Assembly: GCF_964036595.1 (NCBI RefSeq)
Contig: NZ_OZ038523.1
Span: 3,602,501-3,666,500 of the forward strand
Direction: 5' to 3'
Origin: Tenacibaculum sp. 190524A05c
Lineage (GTDB): Bacteria > Bacteroidota > Bacteroidia > Flavobacteriales > Flavobacteriaceae
DNA: 64,000 bases
The notes beneath the pieces were generated by a model, which worked only from the letters and a program-made list of their open reading frames with translations, ran no database searches and had not been told where the DNA came from. The number at the start of each line of letters is the position of its first letter. Position 1 is the stretch's first letter. Shown here piece by piece: positions 44,295 through 51,908 of the stretch. Made by a program: the position numbers and the translations under genes.

Positions 44295-45188
44295 TTATGT
44301 TTTTACTCTTTTAAATATCTTTTCCAATGTAGGTTTGTATTCAGTATATTTCCAGTAAGAATTATTTTTCAATATAGATTCTAAAAGCAATTTTTCTTTT
44401 CTATACTTTTTCTTTTTAGATAAGCACATTGAGTGATATAAGAGAGTTTCTATATACTTATCTATATAATATTCTTTATAACTCTGTTTAGGTTTTCTTT
44501 TATCAATAGTCAGTTTAAAATCTTCAAAGTTTAAGTCTGTGAATCTATAATATTCTAATCCTTCATATTTTGGGTATTTTCTAATATATGATAATGCCTT
44601 TTTATAGTTAGGAGGTTTGGGTACATTTATATATCCCCAAATCATCATTCCAAAAGTTCTCATACTAGTTAAAAAGAAAATTCCCTTTTCAGTGTCATTT
44701 TGAAGATTATAATTTTCTAATTCAAAATTTATTGTTGAAAGATCAAACGGTCTATTTTTATTACCTACCCCAGAAAATATCATTCCATAATAACAAGAGA
44801 CTAATTCATTATAGTCTGTTTTTTCATTTAATAATGAGTCGACAACTTTCAAATTGTTTTTAGCTTCAGCTTCGTGTAAATTCCAGTTAACTCCTCGAAT
44901 TATATATAAACTCTTCAGGGTTATAGAGTCAGGTTTGCTTAAATACTTTTCGGTGAGTAAATTGTTGTTGCTTGTAACTATTTCAGAAATTAATTGTTTT
45001 GCGTGATTTAGTTTGTTATTTGAAACAGAGTTGATTTTTTTATAGTAACTAGTAGTTGGATCACTTCCAAAATGGAATTTTTTATAAATTTTAGCTAAAC
45101 TAACTAACTCATTTTTATAAGTTAAATCTTGACTAAATCCTACTTGCGAGATTAAAAAGATTACTAAAGTTATAAGTGTTCTTTGCAT
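44295..45188 (-). CDS. Secreted protein of unknown function
   Basis: A protein of 297 residues with a signal peptide (MQRTLITLVIFLISQVGFSQ); an ATG 8 codons upstream is less likely. The mature part has no motif I recognise; it is mixed helix with FWGYINVPKPPNYKK-like text near 205 (GYINVPKPPNYKK) and a basic C-terminus. Its signal-peptide DNA is about 87% identical over 64 bp to that of the TPR gene at 37717, while the rest is unrelated, so a common 5' end has been joined to different coding parts. Confidence 0.65.
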   Translation of the reverse strand: MQRTLITLVIFLISQVGFSQDLTYKNELVSLAKIYKKFHFGSDPTTSYYKKINSVSNNKLNHAKQLISEIVTSNNNLLTEKYLSKPDSITLKSLYIIRGVNWNLHEAEAKNNLKVVDSLLNEKTDYNELVSCYYGMIFSGVGNKNRPFDLSTINFELENYNLQNDTEKGIFFLTSMRTFGMMIWGYINVPKPPNYKKALSYIRKYPKYEGLEYYRFTDLNFEDFKLTIDKRKPKQSYKEYYIDKYIETLLYHSMCLSKKKKYRKEKLLLESILKNNSYWKYTEYKPTLEKIFKRVKT

Positions 45189-45198
45189 TGCTTTTCTT

Positions 45199-45714
45199 TT
45201 AATGAAATTCAAATCCTATTTGAGTTACTTTATCATTCTTGAATCCGAGTACAATCAGAGTATTCTTTTTACCAGCTTTGGGCTTTGAAAAAACAAATCC
45301 AGGCATAACTTCCATAAAATCGATATTTTCAATTTTTTCAAGGTTTTTTTGATTTGAATTTTGATCAAACGAAACTCCATTAATTACTAATTCTCCTTTA
45401 AAAGTAGATTCAGGAAAAGTTTTATCACCATCCCAGTTGTAGTTAAATCCTAATAAAAGTAATTTGCCATTCATAGTTTGAAGTGTAATACCATTCTCGG
45501 CATAATGATAGTTAACTTTTCCTGATGCATATTCTTTATAAACCTTAGGTTCTCCAAGTATTTTTTTTATCTCATCGAATGTTGTGTTTTTATCAATTTT
45601 CAAATTGTTTAAAGTTACGTTAGTCTCGCTTTTAAATTCGATTTTCACATCGCTTTGGGCAATTAATACACTTGAGAATAAAATTGATACAGTAATGAAT
45701 AGATTTTTGATCAT
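45199..45714 (-). CDS. Secreted protein, tentatively DUF7738-like
   Basis: A protein of 171 residues from the ATG at 45714 (MIKNLFITVSILFSS), which gives a proper signal peptide ending LIAQ; a start 28 codons earlier has no such sequence. The mature pattern DEIKKILGEPKVYKEYASGKVNYHYAENGITL and the later FKGELVINGVSF recall a DUF7738-type fold: a first strand pair, a helix and repeated strands. This assignment is tentative. The 10-bp gap to the next gene suggests cotranscription with the protein at 44295. Confidence 0.6.
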   Translation of the reverse strand: MIKNLFITVSILFSSVLIAQSDVKIEFKSETNVTLNNLKIDKNTTFDEIKKILGEPKVYKEYASGKVNYHYAENGITLQTMNGKLLLLGFNYNWDGDKTFPESTFKGELVINGVSFDQNSNQKNLEKIENIDFMEVMPGFVFSKPKAGKKNTLIVLGFKNDKVTQIGFEFH

Positions 45715-45788
45715 GTTTTGGTGTTGATAATTATTGATGATTTGTAATTGATTTTTTGAAGAATAATATTGGAAAGGTTTGTTGTTGA

Positions 45789-46127
45789 TTAATCCCAAAA
45801 ATGTAAATAGTATTTAGCAAATTTATTTAGTCCTTGCTGAATCTTTTCTTCATTATATTCAAGATTTTCATCGAATTGTAATGTGTAATTTAAAATTTGA
45901 CTAAAGGAATTAATCATTATATCTAATTCTTTATTCCATTGGATCTTCAATTTTATCTCATCTTGTTCAGAATAAGATTCTTTTTTATCTTCTTCATTCA
46001 AAATCCATATAGGTAAAGAGTAGCCATTCTTATTATAGTTTTCTTTGTATAGCTTTAGTTTATTTAAAATGATTTCGGCTAATTCATATTTTGTTTCATA
46101 CCAAGACCATTCATCTTTTTCTTTCAT
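45789..46127 (-). CDS. Phage-type small protein of unknown function
   Basis: A protein of 112 residues. The order WSWYETKYELAEIILNKLKLYKEN, then a Pro-Ile-Trp stretch, WNKELDIMINSFSQI and IQQGLNKFAKYYLHFW matches, at pattern level, a family common in tailed phages: a helix after an aromatic start, then W-x-x-x-L-D-x-M-I and a G-L-x-x-F-x-K-Y end. No function is known. The protein may point to past transfer from phage, which fits an accessory block, but it is a single weak signal. Confidence 0.6.
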   Translation of the reverse strand: MKEKDEWSWYETKYELAEIILNKLKLYKENYNKNGYSLPIWILNEEDKKESYSEQDEIKLKIQWNKELDIMINSFSQILNYTLQFDENLEYNEEKIQQGLNKFAKYYLHFWD

Positions 46128-46177
46128 TTGTTGTTTAATAGCTTATTTTGATTGATTCATTCAGTTTATTATGAATT

Positions 46178-46687
46178 CTATTTAAAACGAACACTATTCA
46201 AAATTAACATTGCTTCTTTAAGGTACTTTTCATAGTCTTCTTTTATCGAAGAATAAGTGTAAAAGTAAAAATCTTCGTTATTTTCGAAATATACTGTATA
46301 ATGCTTATAATTCATACCATTATGAATCGATTCATAACTATGAACAAGAGTATTACCTAATTTATTTTGTTCTTCTAATATTTCTTCTGAACTAACCTTT
46401 TTGTATTTTTTAACTTCTTTTGCGGATTTCATGGAAAACTCCTTGAAATTTGGTTTTTCTTTTAATTTAAATTGAAAAATAGAAACTAAGTTGTTATAGT
46501 ATTTAGATTCTTTATTTAAAGGGGTATATCCAACATAACCATGATGTTTAACTGGTCTCCAAGTATTGGGCTTAACAATTGTGAAATTTTGAGATTTTAT
46601 CCAATCTTGAATTTCTCTATTAGTTTTAGTCGACCCACAACTTGATAATGTAATTACTAAGAGTAGTTGTAAGAGTATTTTTTTCAT
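46178..46687 (-). CDS. Lipoprotein with DcrB/PsbP-like domain
   Basis: A protein of 169 residues with a lipobox (ITLSSCGST, Cys about 17). The mature part has the text YVGYTPLNKESKYYNNLVSIFQF, then a helix, GMNYKHYTVYFENNEDFYFYTYSS and a last helix with ILNSVRF. That ending, strand plus helix plus S-V-x-F, is typical of DcrB/PsbP-like folds. Function unknown. It belongs to the row of small minus-strand genes with A-rich leaders. Confidence 0.65.
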   Translation of the reverse strand: MKKILLQLLLVITLSSCGSTKTNREIQDWIKSQNFTIVKPNTWRPVKHHGYVGYTPLNKESKYYNNLVSIFQFKLKEKPNFKEFSMKSAKEVKKYKKVSSEEILEEQNKLGNTLVHSYESIHNGMNYKHYTVYFENNEDFYFYTYSSIKEDYEKYLKEAMLILNSVRFK

Positions 46688-46757
46688 TTTGTTAAATTTT
46701 ATAAATGGACATATTTACCCAGGATTAATTTCCTTTTTTCAATTCATTCGGATCGAA

Positions 46758-47162
46758 TCAGTACATGAATTTATTCAGTTGTCCATTTGAGCTTTCTAGT
46801 TGCACTATATCCATAATTTCTTCAATATAAGTGCAAATCCTTTCGCGATCTTCAGTATCTAATTTATTATAGACGGTAGAAAATTTTGAAAGTCCGATTC
46901 CAATTTTCTCCTGATATTTTTTGTCAGTCGGGTTTTCAGACTCTGAAACCATTTTAAAATCCGCCGCAATACTATTAATCTTTTCTGTAAAAAATCGACG
47001 TTTTTCAACGTTAGAAATTCCAATATAATAGTTCTCTTTGATAAACTTTTGCTTAGCAATAAATTCAGAAAACTTTTCAGTCATGTTTTTAGATACATTT
47101 TGTCCGTAGGCAGATATGGTTAAAAATAGAACCAACAATGCAATAGTTTTTAGCTTTTTCAA
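46758..47162 (-). CDS. Small secreted helical protein
   Basis: A protein of 134 residues with a signal peptide (1-20, ending AYGQ). The mature part is strongly helical: NVSKNMTEKFSEFIAKQKFI, then MVSESENPTDKKYQEKIGIGL and FSTVYNKLDTEDRERICTYIE. No family recognised. It lies 22 bp after the membrane protein gene at 47185 on the same strand and may be cotranscribed with it. Confidence 0.6.
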   Translation of the reverse strand: MKKLKTIALLVLFLTISAYGQNVSKNMTEKFSEFIAKQKFIKENYYIGISNVEKRRFFTEKINSIAADFKMVSESENPTDKKYQEKIGIGLSKFSTVYNKLDTEDRERICTYIEEIMDIVQLESSNGQLNKFMY

Positions 47163-47184
47163 TTTGTATAATCTAATATGATAA

Positions 47185-47970
47185 TCAATTCAATTTTTCT
47201 AGTTGTTCCTCAATGTCATTATGAACTTGCTCTAAGTCCGTTTGATAAATGGTGGTATTTCTGCTTATTGATTTTCTAAATAGTTCAAAGGCTTTTAATC
47301 TTAATTCTGAATATTTTAGTAATTCTTTATTTTGTTCTACTAATTCATTGGGTAGATTTTCTATGATGCTTGTTTTCTTAATAATCTTGATGTTCTCTTC
47401 CCATTTTGGAATGCTTACAGTTTCCAATTCTTCTAGTAATTCATCATCTGTCTTTATATCTAAATGATCATAAAAAACCAATGACTCTGTTTCATTTTGA
47501 GAGAATTTAGAAATACCATTGTTGTATAGTTGTATTTCTTCTCCTTCCGGAGCAAAATAGAACATTCCGAATATACCAACCAACAAAACAATAGCAGAAA
47601 TAAAACCAATTCCTGTTGCTCTCCAAGCTGAATAAAAATCCTTTCCATTTTCTTTATGTTTTCTCAAAATCTCTCCATGTATTTTTTCAACTATAGCGTA
47701 TATAATTGCAGTATAAATGATAGGAAAACCTTGACTTGGTATTTTATTAATTATTGAGTCTGGAATTAAAAAGATAATCGTAAAAAGTAGTATGGTAGCA
47801 AAAACTCCAATTAGGAATGACTTATTTCCTTTCTCTTGTTTGCCTAGTTTTACATAATTTTCTCGTATTAAATATCCAGCGGCTAATGGTCCACCAAGGA
47901 AAGTTGCAATTCCTATTGCGCGTTGAGAGTAAAGTTTTACATCTTTAACTTCGTCTATTTCTTCTAACAT
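47185..47970 (-). CDS. Membrane protein with soluble C-terminal domain
   Basis: A protein of 261 residues. It starts acidic (MLEEIDEVKDVKLYSQ), then about four hydrophobic segments (about 21-35, 51-70, 80-97 and 119-138), and a C-terminal soluble part of 110 residues that is helical and rich in Glu and Lys. Similar N-terminal text (GIATFLGGPLAAGYLIREN) is common in unnamed Bacteroidota membrane proteins. Function unknown. Confidence 0.65.
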   Translation of the reverse strand: MLEEIDEVKDVKLYSQRAIGIATFLGGPLAAGYLIRENYVKLGKQEKGNKSFLIGVFATILLFTIIFLIPDSIINKIPSQGFPIIYTAIIYAIVEKIHGEILRKHKENGKDFYSAWRATGIGFISAIVLLVGIFGMFYFAPEGEEIQLYNNGISKFSQNETESLVFYDHLDIKTDDELLEELETVSIPKWEENIKIIKKTSIIENLPNELVEQNKELLKYSELRLKAFELFRKSISRNTTIYQTDLEQVHNDIEEQLEKLN

Positions 47971-48023
47971 TTTTTAATTTTTTTAGGGGTTGTTGATATT
48001 CAAAAACTAGCCGTTGAATATTC

Positions 48024-48653
48024 TTACTTTTTAGATTTAATATATGCTTTAGCATCTTTAAGAGCCAGTTCTAAGTCTTTAATCATTGATTCAAGTTCTT
48101 CTACTTTAGGCATTTCATTAGACTGATAATTATTCATCATGTTTTGAGTTATAATCAATTTCAATAAAGAGTGTTGATCACTCAAGTTTGATTTTAAGGA
48201 ACCAATAGAATTCATTTTAGTTTCATGTTGAGAAACTTTTTTATCATAATCGTCTCTAAAATTTTTCAGTAATGCTATGGCTGATTTTCTTAGAACACTA
48301 TCAGTTATAGTGTTAGTATAAGTTTCCGCATTTCCGAAATAATCCAAATTGGTATTTCTAAATTTCAAGTAAGCTTTAGTTTTTAACTCAACACTATCGG
48401 AAGTAATTTCTGAGATTTTATCATCAATTACTTTTAGTTTTTCATTTTTACTTAAAGCTTCGTTATAAAGTTCTTCAATAATATTACTGCGGTAGCTTTT
48501 GAAACTATCAAAATACAATCTGCTTTTTGATTCTGCAAAAACTTCTGGTGTTTGATTAGTTTGATTTGTTTGTCTATCATTATTTTTTTGAGGAGTACAT
48601 CCTAACACAAATAATACACAAATCAAGATTATTTGAGGTATGCTCTTTTTCAT
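48024..48653 (-). CDS. Coiled-coil lipoprotein
   Basis: A protein of 209 residues with a lipobox (LFVLGCTPQ, Cys about 19). The mature part is helical with long stretches of Lys, Glu and Leu in heptad-like order, for example SKNEKLKVIDDKISEITS and MPKVEELESMIKDLELALKD. It has no other motif. It is probably a surface or periplasmic lipoprotein with a coiled-coil shape. A terminator lies upstream of it, so it begins a new transcript. Confidence 0.65.
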   Translation of the reverse strand: MKKSIPQIILICVLFVLGCTPQKNNDRQTNQTNQTPEVFAESKSRLYFDSFKSYRSNIIEELYNEALSKNEKLKVIDDKISEITSDSVELKTKAYLKFRNTNLDYFGNAETYTNTITDSVLRKSAIALLKNFRDDYDKKVSQHETKMNSIGSLKSNLSDQHSLLKLIITQNMMNNYQSNEMPKVEELESMIKDLELALKDAKAYIKSKK

Positions 48654-48708
48654 AATATTTGATTTTGATTCCTAAACTGGAAATTGCAATTTGTCAAAAA
48701 TAATAATT

Positions 48709-48741
48709 AAAATAAAAACCGCCTAACTTAAAGAGTTGGGC
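48709..48741 (-). terminator. Intrinsic terminator of the minus-strand genes at 48.9-51 kb
   Basis: An 8-bp stem with one G-T pair (GCCTAACT at 48721-48728, AGTTGGGC at 48734-48741), with A-rich sequence on its left that is a U-tract in minus-strand RNA. Its flank AAAATAAAAACCGCCTA is shared with the terminator at 51826-51861. Confidence 0.75.
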
Positions 48742-48887
48742 GCTTAAAATCAATATTATATAAGTTGTCTTTTTTGTGAAAGTTTAGTTCTTTAGGAATT
48801 TTATCTTGCCTATTGCAAGGGCAAATTTTGATAGTCCGAAATATAATAGTTAATCTTTTCAACTATAGACCTTGTTGTAGAATAGTT

Positions 48888-49364
48888 TTAGTGTTTTAAG
48901 TTATCAAGTTCATATTTAAAAAAAGTTTCAAATTCTTCTTTGATGGCAAGTCTGTGTTGCTTGATTAAATCAAAAATTAAGTCTTTAATTGTTAATACTC
49001 TAGTGTCGATTTTTGTTTTTTTATTTAGCTGAAACAAAGAAGGTAAGCTCAATTTGGTTTTTTTATTAACCAGCATAGGAAACTGATTTTTTATTGCATT
49101 ATAAATTTTAAGTCTATCCGTTTGGTTAAACTTTTGGTCCAAAAATGACTCACTGAATAATTCGTTTTCAAATAGATTATGTATTTCTAGTGAATTTAAG
49201 ATTCTGGATTTTAAAAATACGTATGCAATATCATTACGTAAAATAACATTATTTTGAATAAGCTCTAATTTTGTTTTGTCTATAGGAAAACTAAAACAGT
49301 GTTTTTTTTCTAGTTCTTTAGTGTTTTTTGGATAAGTTCTCATCTTTGATAATCTTCTTAGCAC
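48888..49364 (-). CDS. Uncharacterised cytoplasmic protein
   Basis: A protein of 158 residues, helical, basic in the middle, with no signal peptide. It reads RTYPKNTKELEKKHCFSFPID at the start and TKIDTRVLTIKDLIFDLIKQ later. No motif was recognised. It is the last gene before a terminator and is preceded by the attC-like hairpin at 49383-49428. It may be a small regulator or an immunity-type protein, but nothing in the sequence decides this. Confidence 0.55.
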   Translation of the reverse strand: MLRRLSKMRTYPKNTKELEKKHCFSFPIDKTKLELIQNNVILRNDIAYVFLKSRILNSLEIHNLFENELFSESFLDQKFNQTDRLKIYNAIKNQFPMLVNKKTKLSLPSLFQLNKKTKIDTRVLTIKDLIFDLIKQHRLAIKEEFETFFKYELDNLKH

Positions 49365-49382
49365 CTTGTTTTAAATGCACTT

Positions 49383-49428
49383 CAACGTTTAGTGTAAAAT
49401 GGGTTTTAATGCATTTTACATAGTGTTG
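49383..49428. repeat. attC-like imperfect inverted repeat
   Basis: The left arm CAACGTTTAGTGTAAAAT (49383-49400) pairs with the right arm ATTTTACATAGTGTTG (49413-49428): an outer CAAC/GTTG pair, an inner TGTAAAAT/ATTTTACA stem of 8 bp, and unpaired bases between them. Two short stems separated by a bulge are the shape of integron attC sites. The left arm recurs at 50363-50380 with one change. The stop of the gene at 49416 lies inside the right arm. Confidence 0.5.
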
Positions 49429-49895
49429 TGTAGCGTTTTTTTCAATATTCCTTCTTTAATTATTTCTGTTTTTTCATAAAACGGATTATATGAGTCTGCT
49501 TCCCATTTTTCATTTTTAAAAATATAGGATGAGTATTTGTATTCCAATTCATGTTTAACCTTTTTTCCTCTTTTATTAAACAACCAACCTATTTCGAAAA
49601 TCAAATTATCACCTTCATTTGGTTTATAGTTAAAATCAAAACAATTTTGTCTGTTCAATTCTTTCAGTATGAAACCTTCAGTCAATTCTTGAGTTAAATT
49701 TTTAGAAGGCATAATCATTAAACCATCCATTCCGCTCCATTCTTTTCCTATATATCTATTTAATTTCCATTTAATAACTTTTAGAAAATCTTTTTTACCT
49801 AAACATTTTATTTCGTCACAGTAGAGTTCCTGAATTTTATCAGTTGTCATATCTGAACAAGTACATAATTCTAATCTTTCTTTTCGGTTACACAT
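49416..49895 (-). CDS. Uncharacterised protein of the CxC family (paralogue 2)
   Basis: A protein of 159 residues starting MCNRKERLELCTCSDM. It shares the N-terminal Cys and Cys-x-Cys, the middle LMIMPSKNL, CFDFNYKPNEGDNLIF and the late IFKNEKWEADSYNPF with the proteins at 42099 and 49895. The start codon overlaps the stop of the upstream paralogue (TAATG), so the two are translationally coupled. Function unknown; two neighbouring diverged copies point to local duplication. Its stop lies in an attC-like hairpin. Confidence 0.65.
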   Translation of the reverse strand: MCNRKERLELCTCSDMTTDKIQELYCDEIKCLGKKDFLKVIKWKLNRYIGKEWSGMDGLMIMPSKNLTQELTEGFILKELNRQNCFDFNYKPNEGDNLIFEIGWLFNKRGKKVKHELEYKYSSYIFKNEKWEADSYNPFYEKTEIIKEGILKKTLHNTM

Positions 49896-50365
49896 TATTG
49901 CGCTTTTATTTTCCCTTCTTTTAATTTAGATATTTCAGTTGACCAAGGACTATGGTGGTCTATAATCCATTCACCATTTCTATATATAAACGAAAGATAA
50001 GAACTCATAATAACATTTTCATGAATTTTTAAATTATCACCTTCACTCGGAGTATATTCAAAGTCAAAACAGTCTTCACAGTTTAAATTCAAAGCAATCC
50101 ATTCCGAATTTAATCCATTACCTAAATCATTTACAGGCATCATGTATCGACCCATTTCCGTAATTTCTATTTCTCCATCAAATTTAAAAAGAGTCCAAAT
50201 GTATTCTAATGGAATTTTAGAGTCATTCGGATTAATCTGCTCGATTAATTTCCCTTTCTTTCTTATAAATTTCCTTGGTTTTCGAAATTTTATACTTTCT
50301 TTTTCACAAGAACAAAATTTTATTCCATTTTCGAAATCACACATAATTTTTTTAATGCTACACAA
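49895..50365 (-). CDS. Uncharacterised protein of the CxC family (paralogue 3)
   Basis: A protein of 156 residues starting MCSIKKIMCDFENG and then FCSCEKESIKF. It has the longest N-terminal part of the three. The shared middle is YMMPVNDLGNGLNSEW, CFDFEYTPSEGDNLKI and YRNGEWIIDHHSPW with EGKIKA at the end. Coupled to the paralogue at 49416 by overlapping stop and start codons. A motif CAACGTTTAATGTAAAAT, also found in the hairpin at 49383, precedes its start. Confidence 0.65.
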   Translation of the reverse strand: MCSIKKIMCDFENGIKFCSCEKESIKFRKPRKFIRKKGKLIEQINPNDSKIPLEYIWTLFKFDGEIEITEMGRYMMPVNDLGNGLNSEWIALNLNCEDCFDFEYTPSEGDNLKIHENVIMSSYLSFIYRNGEWIIDHHSPWSTEISKLKEGKIKAQ

Positions 50366-50380
50366 CGTTTAATGTAAAAT
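50363..50380. repeat. Second copy of the attC-like left arm
   Basis: CAACGTTTAATGTAAAAT differs from 49383-49400 at one of 18 positions. It lies at the edge between the gene at 50400 and the start of the gene at 49895, so both copies mark gene junctions. The complementary right arm is not seen here. Confidence 0.5.
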
Positions 50381-50399
50381 ATATTTTTTAGTTTGATTT

Positions 50400-51071
50400 T
50401 TATCTATATGTGAAGTCAAAATAGTCATTTAGTAAACTACTCAATTCATTTTCTTTACCTTCCTCAAAGCCTTCTCTTATTGCGATCTCAATTTCTTTTC
50501 CTTTATAGTACATTATTTTATGACCATTATGCTCTAAGTCTAAATATGTCAGGATAGAATCAGAAATTTTAGAGAATTCTAATATCCATTTTTTTACTGA
50601 AATGGAAGTTTCCAACATTATACTCATGTCACTAGTAACTGCAGTTAGTTCAATTTCATAAATTTCACCATTTTTCAACTTAGTAATTGTAGAATCAAAT
50701 CCGCCAATTCTAATTTTCCCGTTTCCTAGATATAAACTTTCAAAATCCTCTTTAAAATCTTTAAGTCGATTAGTATCGTAATTTAATTCCCATCCAGGAA
50801 TTGAAGCAATAATCTTGGGCTCAATGTCAAATATTAAACTTGTATTAAAATAAATTTTTTCAAACTCCTGAATATCTTCATTTTTATTGATATAATTGGA
50901 TTGATAATCATTTAATTTTACACCATCTCCATTTATTTCAAACAGTTCATTATTTATTAGAACTGAAAAAGTTTTTTTATCAAATTGATGAGTGTTTTTG
51001 TAAAACCACTCTAAGCATTTAGAAATCTTATCTTTTTTAATATATGTCTTTATTGAATAGTCTAAGCCCAT
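50400..51071 (-). CDS. Uncharacterised cytoplasmic protein
   Basis: A protein of 223 residues starting MGLDYSIKTYIKKDKISKC. The rest has a middle with KIRIGGFDSTITKLKNGEIYEIELTAVTSD split by a turn, and a C-terminal acidic helix. I do not recognise the family. The N-terminal MGLDY and single-domain size resemble stand-alone immunity-type proteins, but this is weak. Flanked upstream by repeat copy 2 and downstream by the attC-like motif. Confidence 0.55.
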   Translation of the reverse strand: MGLDYSIKTYIKKDKISKCLEWFYKNTHQFDKKTFSVLINNELFEINGDGVKLNDYQSNYINKNEDIQEFEKIYFNTSLIFDIEPKIIASIPGWELNYDTNRLKDFKEDFESLYLGNGKIRIGGFDSTITKLKNGEIYEIELTAVTSDMSIMLETSISVKKWILEFSKISDSILTYLDLEHNGHKIMYYKGKEIEIAIREGFEEGKENELSSLLNDYFDFTYR

Positions 51072-51144
51072 TTTTTTATTTGCACATAGCGTATTTAGGT
51101 ATGATTTTTTAAAGGAAAAGGAGGCGAGTCGTTTTCCGATGTTG

Positions 51145-51213
51145 CGGAAAGATAATTAATAAGATTGAATTTCCTGTGAGATCCAGAAGCTTTGGGACAG
51201 CCGTAATTAATTA
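51145..51213. repeat. 69-bp intergenic repeat, copy 2
   Basis: Partner of the copy at 42842-42910, with 61 of 69 identical positions and no gaps. The stop codon of the gene at 51207 lies inside its TAATTAATTA end, so the repeat starts within the last codons of that gene. Next to it is TTTCCG with a CGGAAA stem (on the minus strand, 6-nt loop). Both copies sit in the same orientation and directly after a gene, 8.3 kb apart. Confidence 0.8.
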
Positions 51214-51680
51214 CACATCTTGTTGTAGCTAGTTTTTTTAAAAATATTATCATTTAATTTTCCATCTGCTACATGATCGAGAAGCATTAATTTTCTTAAA
51301 CTTTTCCATAAAGAGTTTTTGTATAATCTTTCGTTTTTTAAAGATTCAGGATAAAGAATTTTTGCATCATCGTAAAAGTCAATCCACCATTTTGTTAATT
51401 CTATTTTAAATTTTTTCTCAATCAGTGGTTTGAGTATTTCAAATCCGTCAATTTCCCGTGTAATATTTATGAAGTATTTCTTTAAATCGATATCAATAAA
51501 TCCAAGAAAATAACTATCATCATCTCCATCCATACAGTTTATTCCTACGATAGAGATTACCTTTTCTAAATCTAAAATCCAATATTGGTCTTTATGCGCG
51601 GTCCAATACCCATTTTTATATATTCCATTGAACTCACTTTCATAAGTCATCAAGTTATTCTGAATATAAATTTTGTTCAT
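51207..51680 (-). CDS. Uncharacterised cytoplasmic protein
   Basis: A protein of 157 residues from the ATG at 51680 (MNKIYIQNNLMTYESEF); the longer frame upstream would give an implausible hydrophobic lead. The body has a strand YWTAHKDQYWILDLEKVISIV and an acidic turn GDDDSYFLGFIDID, then helices with KWWIDFYDDAKILYP. Such short single-domain proteins with acidic turns are frequent among immunity proteins, but no family was recognised. Its last codons run into repeat copy 2. Confidence 0.55.
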   Translation of the reverse strand: MNKIYIQNNLMTYESEFNGIYKNGYWTAHKDQYWILDLEKVISIVGINCMDGDDDSYFLGFIDIDLKKYFINITREIDGFEILKPLIEKKFKIELTKWWIDFYDDAKILYPESLKNERLYKNSLWKSLRKLMLLDHVADGKLNDNIFKKTSYNKMCN

Positions 51681-51825
51681 TGCAATGACAGTTAACGTCC
51701 TGGTTATGGTTAGTAAGGGAATTAAAAGTAGTGAACTTTTGATTAAGTGCTTAACCAAAACTATTTATTTTTTGTAAGAGATTTTTCTGAAACTCATTTG
51801 TAAAACTCAGTTGGTTGAACATAAT

Positions 51826-51861
51826 TAAAATAAAAACCGCCTATTCGTAAAGAATAGGCGG
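51826..51861 (-). terminator. Strong intrinsic terminator of the phosphatase gene
   Basis: A perfect 10-bp GC-rich stem (CCGCCTATTC at 51837-51846, GAATAGGCGG at 51852-51861) with a 5-nt loop and A-rich left flank, read as U-rich in minus-strand RNA. It lies 48 bp after the stop of the large secreted phosphatase gene and separates it from the accessory block. Confidence 0.92.
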
Positions 51862-51908
51862 CTAAAAATATCAAAAAAAATTCTCCCGGTTTTCTTTGAT
51901 GAATTGAT

